A stretch of 64,000 nucleotides of DNA from an uncultured Croceitalea sp. Lineage in GTDB: Bacteria; Bacteroidota; Bacteroidia; Flavobacteriales; Flavobacteriaceae. The stretch spans positions 124,001 through 188,000 of the forward strand of contig CANNDD010000002.1 in assembly GCA_947503285.1 (NCBI GenBank), in the 5' to 3' direction. The notes under the pieces are model-generated. The model made no database searches and was not told the DNA's origin. It worked only from the letters and a program-made list of their open reading frames with translations. The first letter of the stretch is position 1, and each line of letters begins with the position of its first letter. Of this stretch, positions 28,254 to 35,331 are shown one piece after another. Position numbers and translations under genes: made by a program.

Positions 28254-28290
28254 ATATGATCATTAATCATATACAATTGTTGTAAGCAAT
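28254..28290 (+). repeat. Right half of an attC-like element opening the cassette array
   Basis: The segment AATCATATACAATTGTTG followed by TAAGCAATTTGA parallels the right ends of the complete elements (e.g. AATCATACACATGACCGTTG then TATGCCATTTGA at about 29727-29756). The GTTGTAAGC core is 28279-28287. No left arm is recognisable before it; only a small hairpin ATATGAT/ATCATAT (28254-28272). It is either a truncated element or an integration start site. Confidence 0.6.
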
Positions 28291-28770
28291 TTGAGCAAGA
28301 GTCTGAATAAATATAAAATATCAAATCTTCAATGGGAAGAGTTACTTTGGATTTCAAGAACCAAAAGAAATTTTTGGAGTGCGGAAACAAAACGACTTGC
28401 CAAAACTGAATTGGACAAAAGAAAAATCTCAAATTACGAAAAAGACCAACTTTGGGACACAATTACTGAAGAACTTGAAATCAGTTTTGAGGAAGACTTT
28501 TTTAAAAATGGAACAGAAGGAATTAATATCGGTTATTCCAACTATCAAAAATTTAAAATATTCATTACAGCTCCATTCACATTAGCTAGATTACATCCGA
28601 TTGGTGACTTAATTGCCCTTTTTAAGGAAAAGAAAATGAAAATGTTCTGGGAAAAACTGATTCTAATTGCTTTGGGAACAATTTTTTGGGTTAGTGTTTT
28701 CTTGATTAGTTGGAATCATTCGGAAAAGGAAAGATTAAGAGAAATTCAAGATTATGAGTTGAATGAGTAA
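28291..28770 (+). CDS. Cassette 1 gene: unknown protein with C-terminal membrane helix
   Basis: 159 residues starting at TTG 28291, 12 bases into the cassette; there is no in-frame ATG near the start. The product is lysine- and glutamate-rich and soluble for about 115 residues, then has one membrane helix (LILIALGTIFWVSVFLISW, about 126-144) and a short charged tail, so it is probably tail-anchored in the inner membrane. The DNA is clearly AT-richer than the neighbouring oxidoreductase gene. TAA stop lies 14 bases before the end of the cassette core CAAC. I do not recognise a family. Confidence 0.7.
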   Translation: MSKSLNKYKISNLQWEELLWISRTKRNFWSAETKRLAKTELDKRKISNYEKDQLWDTITEELEISFEEDFFKNGTEGINIGYSNYQKFKIFITAPFTLARLHPIGDLIALFKEKKMKMFWEKLILIALGTIFWVSVFLISWNHSEKERLREIQDYELNE

Positions 28771-28775
28771 AAACT

Positions 28776-28914
28776 GCTTACAACATTGGCTATAATTCAT
28801 TGTGGCGGATTTCCTAAACGGAAATCCTTAACTTCAAGCCAAGGTTTGATTTCGGGCGGACGGTTTCCTGTCGGAAATGTCCACAAAGAAATCATAGCCT
28901 GAACCGTTGGCTGT
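28776..28914 (+). repeat. attC-like palindromic element 1 (between cassettes 1 and 2)
   Basis: About 139 bp. Left core GCTTACAAC (28776-28784), right core GTTGGCTGT (28906-28914). Outer arms pair imperfectly: GGCTATAATTCATTG against the complement of CAAAGAAATCATAGCC. Inside are two hairpins, GGATTTCC/GGAAATCC (28807-28827) and GGAC-TTTCC/GGAAA-GTCC (28858-28882). The left core is the reverse complement of the start of cassette 1 (28279-28287), not of the right core here. Confidence 0.88.
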
Positions 28915-28928
28915 GATTTGAAAAAGTT

Positions 28929-29609
28929 GTGATTGAAAAAACCGATATTGAAGAATTGGTACTGGAAAATAAGAAAAGTACACTTGGAACCCATTTCTAT
29001 GATGCATTCTTTTATAACACTTTAAAATACAGCGGAGAAATACGGAAAAATGAAATTCTTCTATGGACTTCATCGTTTTGGCTAAGAGGCGGTTATCCTG
29101 TTTTTAATTTAAAATTCGATTCTAAAAACCAGCTTAAAGGGATTTCAACCGAATTAAATCCCTTTGGAAAGTTCATCAAACTTTTCATGTTTATAGCGCT
29201 CGGATTTTTTGCCATACTACCCCTATTTGGAAATGGATTAAAAGAAGGTCTTGCCCTTTCATTATTTATTTTGGTAACAGCTCTTTTTTTGTTTCTTATT
29301 ATGCGAAAAGCTAAAATTCATGAGGAAAAAATAGTTACCGAGGAATTAAAAGAAACCATTGAAAATATTGAAAGAAAAAAATATCCTGAAAAATTCAAAA
29401 ACCGACCAAAACAAGAAAAGCCAAAAGAAAACGAGTGGACTCTCAAGAAAATTCTGACCCGAATTATTTTTTATCCACTTTGCATAGTCATTATTTATTT
29501 CTGCCTAAAAGAAATATTGCCGAACGGAAAAGCGATTCACGGACTTTTTGGGATTGGAGTTTGTGGAGCATATTTAGTTGCTGACATATTGAATATGATA
29601 AAAAAATAA
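28929..29609 (+). CDS. Cassette 2 gene: unknown multi-pass membrane protein
   Basis: 226 residues beginning at GTG 28929; an in-frame TGA at 28914 rules out anything further upstream. A soluble N-terminal domain of about 80 residues precedes two membrane helices (LFMFIALGFFAILPLFG and LALSLFILVTALFLFLIM), a charged Lys/Glu-rich coiled-coil-like stretch (about 130-170), and two further helices near the C-terminus. AT-rich. TAA stop lies 14 bases before the end of the cassette core, as in cassettes 1 and 3. No family recognised. Confidence 0.7.
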   Translation: MIEKTDIEELVLENKKSTLGTHFYDAFFYNTLKYSGEIRKNEILLWTSSFWLRGGYPVFNLKFDSKNQLKGISTELNPFGKFIKLFMFIALGFFAILPLFGNGLKEGLALSLFILVTALFLFLIMRKAKIHEEKIVTEELKETIENIERKKYPEKFKNRPKQEKPKENEWTLKKILTRIIFYPLCIVIIYFCLKEILPNGKAIHGLFGIGVCGAYLVADILNMIKK

Positions 29610-29614
29610 AAACT

Positions 29615-29751
29615 ACAGCCAACACGGTGTATAATTAATTGCAGGCGGATTTCCCAAAATGGAAATCCTTGCAATTAACTATCTTCGGTACAGGCGGACA
29701 TTTTCCGTTGGAAAAGTCCGCAACTAATCATACACATGACCGTTGTATGCC
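29615..29751 (+). repeat. attC-like palindromic element 2 (between cassettes 2 and 3)
   Basis: About 137 bp. Left core ACAGCCAAC (29615-29623), right core GTTGTATGCC (29742-29751). Outer arms: GTGTATAATTAATTGC on the left against the complement of GCAACTAATCATACAC on the right. Inner hairpins GGATTTCC/GGAAATCC (29647-29668) and CGGACATTTTCC/GGAAAAGTCCG (29695-29720). The left core is the reverse complement of the start of cassette 2 (28906-28914). Confidence 0.9.
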
Positions 29752-29769
29752 ATTTGAACTAAACTGAAA

Positions 29770-30279
29770 TTGGAAGGAAAAATTAAAATAAGAAACCTGA
29801 AATTATCTGATAAAGCTGAATTGGCAAAACTTGCGAACAATAAAAACGTTTGGGATAATTTAAGAGACTACATTCCATATCCATATATGGAAAGTGATGC
29901 CGAATTTTTCATAGGATTAACGAATAAGGAAAACCCTAAACAAACTTTTGGAATAGAATATAAAGGCAAACTTTCAGGTGTAATTGGACTAGTAGTGCAA
30001 AAAGACGTGTATCAAAAATCGGCTGAAATCGGATACTGGATTGGTGAACCATTTTGGGGAAATGGAATTGCAACTAGAGCTGTGGAATTAATTACTAAAT
30101 ACGGATTTGACACACTTCATTTAAATCGTATATATACAGGCGTTTTTGAATACAACATTGCGTCAATGAGAGTCCTTGAAAAAAACGGATTTAAGAAAGA
30201 AGGTATTTTTAAAAATGCAATTATAAAGAATAACAAAGTCTGTGACGAGCATAGGTTTTACAAACTGAATGAAAAATAA
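29770..30279 (+). CDS. Cassette 3 gene: GNAT acetyltransferase, RimJ/RimL type
   Basis: 169 residues from TTG 29770. The GNAT fold is plain: KIKIRNLKLSDKAELAKLAN at the start, the acetyl-CoA loop in IGYWIGEPFWGNGIATRAVELI (about 86-107; the pyrophosphate-binding GxGxA is GNGIA) and the closing VFEYNIASMRVLEKNGFKKEG typical of RimJ/RimL-like enzymes. It acetylates an amine, perhaps a protein N-terminus or small molecule; substrate unknown. GNAT genes are frequent cargo of integron cassettes, which fits the bordering palindromic elements. TAA stop is 14 bases before the core end. Confidence 0.88.
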   Translation: MEGKIKIRNLKLSDKAELAKLANNKNVWDNLRDYIPYPYMESDAEFFIGLTNKENPKQTFGIEYKGKLSGVIGLVVQKDVYQKSAEIGYWIGEPFWGNGIATRAVELITKYGFDTLHLNRIYTGVFEYNIASMRVLEKNGFKKEGIFKNAIIKNNKVCDEHRFYKLNEK

Positions 30280-30283
30280 AAAC

Positions 30284-30428
30284 GGCATACAACAGTGGCT
30301 ATAATTCATTGCTACATTCTAACTAACTTTAAAAGTAAAACCATTAAGACGGCCTAATTTCTAACCGACAATTTCCTACCGGAAATCGCCGCAACGAAAT
30401 CATTGCCTAGACCTAGACCGTTAACGCT
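30284..30428 (+). repeat. attC-like palindromic element 3 (between cassettes 3 and 4)
   Basis: About 145 bp. Left core GGCATACAAC (30284-30293), exact reverse complement of the start of cassette 3 (29742-29751); right core GTTAACGCT (30420-30428). Outer arms GGCTATAATTCATTGC against the complement of GCAACGAAATCATTGCC. One inner hairpin ATTTCC/GGAAAT (30371-30386) is kept; the other has degenerated. A short tandem CTAGAC duplication (30408-30418) widens the right arm. Confidence 0.85.
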
Positions 30429-30444
30429 CATAAGAAGATTCCCA

Positions 30445-31104
30445 ATGAAAATATTCAAAATACTCTTCCTTTTTAATTTCATATTAAATTATACCACTTG
30501 CTGTTATTCCCAAGAGACTAAAATGGATAAAGAGGTAGAAGAAATTATACTTTTAGGAAAAGATGCTATCATACAATTGGCTTTAAAGAAGATTAAAGAA
30601 GCAGGCTTGTCGACTGATGAAGGGGTAAGCATAGCGAATTTTACCCAAACCAAAGTATTGACAGATGGTAAAGAAGTTTGGGTGTCCTTTTCCAATCCAA
30701 TAAAATACCTCCCCGAAAAAACTGTTTTCTATTTTGATATTGGGGTAGGTCTTTTAGAAGGGACTATTTCAACAAATCGAGTTTCCAATCCTGAAGATTA
30801 TGACGAAAAGAAGATTCCATTCTATAAGGAAACAAAAGAAACGGAGATGAATATCCAATTTGTTTTTGAGGCTATCAATGAAAGTGGTGAAGTCGGTGAA
30901 ATCGACATCGCGAATTTTGAGGATAATATGATAATTCGTGAATATGAAAACTATTATGACCTTAGTATAGTTTCAGAATCTCAAGAATCATATTACAAAA
31001 TAGAAAAAACATCGGGTAAAATATATGATTCTGAACATGCCCACCTTGCGCCACCTCCTAATACGGGGGATGAAGGCAAATTCAAAGAGATCAACTGGGA
31101 TTAA
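30445..31104 (+). CDS. Cassette 4 gene: unknown secreted protein
   Basis: 219 residues from ATG 30445; the frame is open to TTG 30403 but that would lie inside the attC-like element, and the ATG gives a clean signal peptide (MKIFKILFLFNFILNYTTCC). The mature protein is acidic and beta-rich in appearance, with no motif I can name. It is the only cassette gene with ATG as likely start. Its stop is not placed at 14 bases from a recognisable core, and the right border of this cassette is degraded. Confidence 0.65.
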   Translation: MKIFKILFLFNFILNYTTCCYSQETKMDKEVEEIILLGKDAIIQLALKKIKEAGLSTDEGVSIANFTQTKVLTDGKEVWVSFSNPIKYLPEKTVFYFDIGVGLLEGTISTNRVSNPEDYDEKKIPFYKETKETEMNIQFVFEAINESGEVGEIDIANFEDNMIIREYENYYDLSIVSESQESYYKIEKTSGKIYDSEHAHLAPPPNTGDEGKFKEINWD

Positions 31105-31506
31105 TCTTAAGAACCAAAAGGGAGTCAACACAGAATAAAAAGCATTAAAACGACTTTTTATTCAACCCTTTCGACACGCCTTTTGAATACAAACAGCTCT
31201 CAGCTGTCCGCACAAGCGGCCAACGTGCTATAATATAAGAAAAAGTCAATTTGTTGATGTCATAACTATCTTAAAGGGTACTTATGCGTTCGCTATGCTC
31301 GGAAGGCCTGATAATTTATACGCCCAATAACGCAAAACCCTACAAGGAAACGTCCGCTATTGTGGACTCCTTGACAAACAATGACATGTGCTAATACGGA
31401 AGCCCGATTCACATGGCATTGTTGAACGGATTTTGCTATATTTTCGTAGAAATTACCGAACTGCGTTTAGAAGGTCGTTGTAAACAATGCTAAAAAAGTA
31501 AAATCA
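31105..31506. other. Composite 400 bp cassette border, degenerate
   Basis: No gene. Contains AAGCATTAAAACGAC (31140-31154), possibly a decayed complement of the cassette 4 core, adjacent small perfect hairpins ACAGCT/AGCTGT (31193-31207) and CCGC/GCGG (31208-31219), then a long element described separately (31220-31490). Confidence 0.6.
31220..31490 (+). repeat. Second-class long attC-like element 4 before cassette 5
   Basis: About 270 bp. It opens with CCAACGTGCTATAATATAAG, like the left arms of elements 1-3, and closes with CGTTGTAAACAATGC (core GTTGTAAACAATGC at 31477-31490). Internal hairpins: CAAGGA/TCCTTG with nested GTCC/GGAC (31343-31373) and AACAATGACATGTG against CACATGGCATTGTT (31377-31423). 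The outer arms pair poorly, so it is a different, longer class or a fusion of two elements. Confidence 0.6.
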
Positions 31507-31905
31507 TTGACGAATATATTTAAATCTGCAAAACGAAAGAAATGGAATGAAAACCACATTCTTCATTGGAAAAAGCATTTAGAATTAGACGATTCCGGTT
31601 TTAGCATTTTCCAAAATGAATTAGTTGCTGAATTAAAAAACGTATTAAAAGTCTACGGAAATCCATATGAAACAGAAATAACGGAGCATTACGATTTGAA
31701 TAATGCAGATAGGATTGTAAAAATGATAAAACTGACATTAGACAAAAATTCTAAATTTTGGATTTATCACAATATGGCGGACTTTACTATTGAAAGTGAA
31801 AGTCAAGTTTATGAAGAATGGGGATATTTAAAACCTGAAGATTTGATTAATGAATATTTGAAATCATCAAAAGAATTATTAAATCGAAAAAGTAACGGAA
31901 CCTAA
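31507..31905 (+). CDS. Cassette 5 gene: unknown soluble protein
   Basis: 132 residues from TTG 31507; no in-frame ATG is available nearby. Highly charged, mostly helical in appearance, no signal peptide or membrane segment; a YHNMADFTIESESQVYEEW segment stands out but I cannot assign a family. AT-rich like the other cassettes. The cassette core GTTGTAAACAATGC (31477) recurs as a near-exact complement GCACTGTTTACAAT (31922-31935) after the gene, marking its borders. Confidence 0.65.
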   Translation: MTNIFKSAKRKKWNENHILHWKKHLELDDSGFSIFQNELVAELKNVLKVYGNPYETEITEHYDLNNADRIVKMIKLTLDKNSKFWIYHNMADFTIESESQVYEEWGYLKPEDLINEYLKSSKELLNRKSNGT

Positions 31906-31921
31906 CAACAGAAAAGAAAAA

Positions 31922-32150
31922 GCACTGTTTACAATAAAACTTATAAGAAATACAGGCTTCTGGCTTAATCGCATGGTTTGTGTTTTTTTATGATGTCCGC
32001 GAAATCCTTGGGATTTTGCTTTAAACAAGGAAAAGAAACAACAAAACAAAAAGATTTCGCTATTTGCGTGGGGTAAGCAAACGCTAGTTTGCTCCCGTAC
32101 TGTTCATTGCCCAGCCGCTGGCAATAATTTTGAGAGAAACTCGTCACTCA
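31922..32150 (+). repeat. Third-class attC-like element 5 closing the array
   Basis: Begins with GCACTGTTTACAAT (12 of 14 complementary to the cassette 5 start). Inside: CGCGAAATCCTTGGG and, 65 bp later, AAGATTTCGCTATTTGCG, giving complementary GCGAAATC/GATTTCGC arms; then AAGCAAACG-CTAG-TTTGCT hairpin (32076-32094), then CCGCTGGCAATAATTTTG. No following cassette: the sigma factor gene starts convergently after it. Confidence 0.5.
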
Positions 32151-32229
32151 TACAAAATAATAGTTTACTCCTTTTAATTTTTTGGATTCGGTATGTGAAA
32201 ACGTATCCTTACATAATGTCAAGTTGGCA

Positions 32230-33471
32230 TTAAGATACGTTGAGCTTCTTCTTTAAATGCCGTCTTACCAACTCGTTGTTGGTTAAATCAATGGCTTTTC
32301 GTAAAACCGTTTTCCCGTTTTTACCCAATTCGGACAATAACTCGGCCTTAATGGCATAGAAGAGGCTTACATTTTCAAAACCGTGTTCTTTTTCAAGTTT
32401 ATCCAACTCCCGTAAAGCAGATTTTGCACCTTTTACTTTTGATAGGGGAACTATACGGTTCAGGGCGGCCATGGGGGAATATTGTGTTTTCAATCGTAAA
32501 TCATAGAGGTATAAAATTTCTTTCCAATTCGTTTCCGCAAAAGATTTTGCCTCGCAATGATAATATGAAACGGCCGCCTCTAAATGGTAGGTAGCCAATA
32601 CCGTATCATTGGTTCCAGCGCTTTCAAGATGACGTACCCCGATTTTAAAAAGTTCTTGATTGTATTTTGAACGGTCTTGAAATTCAAGTGTGACCAATTC
32701 CCCTTGTTCATCCAATCTTGTATCAAAACGAGCTGCATGAAAGCACATCAACGCAATCAAAGCCTCTAAATTAGGGTGTTGGCAATAGGGGTTCTTCTGC
32801 AGTAACAGGGCCAAACGCAATGCCTCATAACAAATATCCCTTTTTAAGATCTGGGATCCTGTTGTGGTCGCATACCCTTCACTAAACAACAAATAAATTA
32901 CTTGCAGTACGACAAACAAACGTGATTGAAGCCCCATCTGTACCGGCACTTTCAAAAACCGCACCTTTTCCTTAAAATGCTTCTTGGCACGGGTAAATGA
33001 CTTGGCAACGGTCTCTTCTTTTTTCAATAAGGCTTCAGCCAATTCTTTATTGCTGAAACCACCGATCAACTTCAAACTCAAAATCAACTGATATTCTTGC
33101 GAAAGGGAAGGGTGGCAACAGGCGAATATCATTTTAAGTTGACTATCGTTTATTTCATCTGCAAGTTTCATTGCATTTTCAGCACTGCTCCCCTCAAAAT
33201 ACGAAGTATCATCGACATAGTCCATTTTTTTACTACGTCTCAAGTGATCGATAAACCCATTGTTGGCTACCCTGAACAACCAAGCGGTGGGGTTATCGGG
33301 AATGTTCTTGAACGCCCAGACCTTCATAGCTTTTAGAAAGGTATCTTGAACGATATCCTCTATTCTTTCCAGGTAGGAAATCCCGTATTTATTGGTCAAA
33401 ATGGATACGATTTTCCCGTATTCATTTCTGAATAAATGATTAATAGTATTTGAAAAGTCTTGGTTTTGCAT
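32230..33471 (-). CDS. ECF sigma factor with C-terminal extension (ECF42-like)
   Basis: 413 residues. Sigma region 2 (about residues 10-80, YLERIEDIVQDTFLKAMKVW...WLFRVANNGFIDHLRR) and region 4 (about 110-165, LSLKLIGGFSNKELAEALL, EETVAKSFTRAKK) are followed by a ~230-residue helical C-terminal domain with LLFSEGYA and MAALNRIVPLSKVKG, as in ECF42-type factors, whose extension is TPR-like and replaces an anti-sigma factor. The upstream gene encodes a YCII/DGPF protein, the defining partner of this group, 54 bp away on the same strand. Confidence 0.9.
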   Translation of the reverse strand: MQNQDFSNTINHLFRNEYGKIVSILTNKYGISYLERIEDIVQDTFLKAMKVWAFKNIPDNPTAWLFRVANNGFIDHLRRSKKMDYVDDTSYFEGSSAENAMKLADEINDSQLKMIFACCHPSLSQEYQLILSLKLIGGFSNKELAEALLKKEETVAKSFTRAKKHFKEKVRFLKVPVQMGLQSRLFVVLQVIYLLFSEGYATTTGSQILKRDICYEALRLALLLQKNPYCQHPNLEALIALMCFHAARFDTRLDEQGELVTLEFQDRSKYNQELFKIGVRHLESAGTNDTVLATYHLEAAVSYYHCEAKSFAETNWKEILYLYDLRLKTQYSPMAALNRIVPLSKVKGAKSALRELDKLEKEHGFENVSLFYAIKAELLSELGKNGKTVLRKAIDLTNNELVRRHLKKKLNVS

Positions 33472-33525
33472 AAAAATTGAAAAAGCCCAATTTTCATCAG
33501 GCTTTATAGTTTCAAATCCTAATTC

Positions 33526-33879
33526 TTAATGGCTATCCATGGTAATGATTTCCCTTACTTCAACATTACTTCCCTCATAATCAAAGATGGGGCATCCCTT
33601 GGAAATTTCAACGGCCTCATCCAGGTCTTTGGCAGAAACAATTAAATACCCCCCGACCAATTCAGCTCCTTCTGCAAAAGGCCCGTTGGTAACTAGTTCC
33701 CCCCTATTGTGAACTACCTTTCCACCCTCTGCCAAGGGGAGCCCGTCCAAAAGCTGGCCTTTTTCCTTTAACTTTCCCATCCATGTCCCCCATACTTGCA
33801 TGTGGGCTTGTTTTTCTTCTTGTGACAATTTTCCATAGGCGTCATCACCTCCTCTAAATAAATACAAAAAATTACTCAT
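33526..33879 (-). CDS. YCII/DGPF-domain protein, partner of the sigma factor
   Basis: 117 residues from ATG 33879; the frame is open to TTG 33909 but the ATG gives the usual MSNFLYLFRGG start. The YciI-like fold is supported by HMQVWGTWMGKLKEKGQLLDG, VVHNRGELVTNGPFAEG and GYLIVSAKDLDEAVEISKGCP. These proteins occur next to ECF42 sigma factors; their biochemical function is not established. It would be transcribed with the sigma gene downstream. Confidence 0.9.
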   Translation of the reverse strand: MSNFLYLFRGGDDAYGKLSQEEKQAHMQVWGTWMGKLKEKGQLLDGLPLAEGGKVVHNRGELVTNGPFAEGAELVGGYLIVSAKDLDEAVEISKGCPIFDYEGSNVEVREIITMDSH

Positions 33880-33981
33880 CGATTTCGGTTTTGTGCTTGT
33901 CAAAGACAAGCTGTTTATATTTTGTTTTCAATAGAATGACGAAGCCATTGCTTCGTATTGGACAACCACTTCTAAATTTAT

Positions 33982-35061
33982 TCAAAATAATCGCATTTGG
34001 CCATCTTTGTGCGCAGCATGTAGGTCGGTTCGCAATTTTGGAAAATTTTTGCCGGTAAAGTATTTTTGTTTGGCCAATTTGGCCATATCCTGAATTTGGG
34101 TCGCAATTTTACCTTCGCCCCGACTTCGAATTCCAAAACGACTATCATTTAAAGATCCCCCATGGCATTCTTGTATTTGATGAAGCACCTTTTCAGCACG
34201 ATCTGGCATGGCTTGTTCTATCCAATCTTTAAAAATCTGTCCGATAGCCCCATTCAAACGGACTACCGTAAAACCGAAGGACAACGCTCCCTCTTCCGAA
34301 GCCCTTTTTGCCAAGGGCAACAGCTCATGACTGTTGATACCCGGTATCATCGGTGCCAACATGACATTTACGGGTACGTCGTTAGCCGCTAATACCTTGA
34401 CCGTTTCGAAGCGTTTTTTAATGGTGGTCGTTCTTGGTTCCAGTAGTCTTCGCGTCTTTTCTGACAATGAGGTAATGGAAACATTTACCCCTATCAATCG
34501 TTGTTTTGCCAGTTCTTTAATGATATCAAGATCGCGCAGTATAAGGGCATTTTTGGTAATAATACCGACCGGATGGCGGTACTTTAAAAAGACCTCGAGA
34601 CATCTTCTCGTAATTTCAAATTTCTTTTCTGCTGGTTGGTAGCAGTCCGTGTTTCCAGAAAGTACGATGGTCGCTGCATGCCATCGCTTGCTTTTTAATT
34701 TTTGCTCTAAAAGTTTGGGAGCCTGTTTCTTAATCAAAATCTTACGTTCAAAATCGAGTCCGGCACTATATCCCCAGAATTCGTGTGCATTTCTGGCATA
34801 ACAGTATACGCAACCGTGCTCACAACCTTGGTACGGATTCATGGAATACGACATCCCTACATCTGGGCTGGTCACCTTATTCACAATGGTTTTAGGGAAA
34901 ATAGGAATGTACTGGGTCTTATTGTTGTCGCATGTTTCCCCTTCGATTCGACAAAACTCCAAAAAATCATCACGTATTTCATATACATGACGATCAAATC
35001 TATTATGGACATTTTTTTGGGCCCCGCGACCTTTTAGAAATTTTTCTGGATTCATTGGCAT
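33982..35061 (-). CDS. PA0069-family radical SAM protein
   Basis: 359 residues. The 4Fe-4S/SAM motif is CEHGCVYCYARN (about residues 80-91) in the longer YSMNPYQGCEHGCVYC context typical of the PA0069/Rv2578c group, related to spore photoproduct lyase. Further: ILSGNTDCYQPAEKKFEITRR and MLAPMIPGINSHEL. These are often guessed to act in DNA repair, but the reaction is unknown. It is a single gene with a 70 bp gap to the YCII gene downstream. Confidence 0.9.
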   Translation of the reverse strand: MPMNPEKFLKGRGAQKNVHNRFDRHVYEIRDDFLEFCRIEGETCDNNKTQYIPIFPKTIVNKVTSPDVGMSYSMNPYQGCEHGCVYCYARNAHEFWGYSAGLDFERKILIKKQAPKLLEQKLKSKRWHAATIVLSGNTDCYQPAEKKFEITRRCLEVFLKYRHPVGIITKNALILRDLDIIKELAKQRLIGVNVSITSLSEKTRRLLEPRTTTIKKRFETVKVLAANDVPVNVMLAPMIPGINSHELLPLAKRASEEGALSFGFTVVRLNGAIGQIFKDWIEQAMPDRAEKVLHQIQECHGGSLNDSRFGIRSRGEGKIATQIQDMAKLAKQKYFTGKNFPKLRTDLHAAHKDGQMRLF

Positions 35062-35269
35062 AGGATTATATCCAAATTTATGGATTATTTCCTATTTAAA
35101 ATACTAAAACGATTCTGGGAATCTTATTTTAACTTTAAGAATCAAGACTTTTTAAGACGTCGAAGTCCGGGATACAAGGGGGATGACCCAAAGCATATCG
35201 AGGCGTCTTATCTATTTGTAAATAAACACTTTACATCCGACCAAAACATTTTGGACTTAACGGTCTGTC

Positions 35270-35291
35270 TATCTCAATACATGTTGAGATA
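35270..35291. repeat. Perfect hairpin, REP-like or terminator-like
   Basis: TATCTCAA (35270-35277) and TTGAGATA (35284-35291) with six-base loop TACATG, lying in the gap between the divergent/convergent-free region of the radical SAM gene and the META-like lipoprotein gene. The TATCTC start resembles the inverted repeats at 45.4/45.8 kb. Just after it is CCCTGAGCGACC, which also occurs (as TCCTGAGCGACC) at about 8239. Confidence 0.55.
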
Positions 35292-35331
35292 CTGAGCAGG
35301 CGTTACCCTGAGCGACCGCCTAAATGATTTC

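Noticed and set aside
28834-29073. Minus-strand frames across element 1 and the start of cassette 2
   Set aside because: They overlap the palindromic element and the better-supported plus-strand gene; no coding character.
31965-32147. 60-codon minus-strand frame inside the last cassette element
   Set aside because: It is composed of the element's inverted arms; frame openness follows from the palindrome.
28231-32150. Cassette region as a prophage or toxin-antitoxin island
   Set aside because: No phage structural, integrase, toxin or antitoxin signature is visible; the repeating palindromes with self-complementary ends fit cassette behaviour better.
35080-35295. 71-codon plus-strand frame after the radical SAM gene start
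   Set aside because: Its 3' part is the TATCTCAA/TTGAGATA hairpin and the composition is unlike neighbouring proteins; no recognisable domain.
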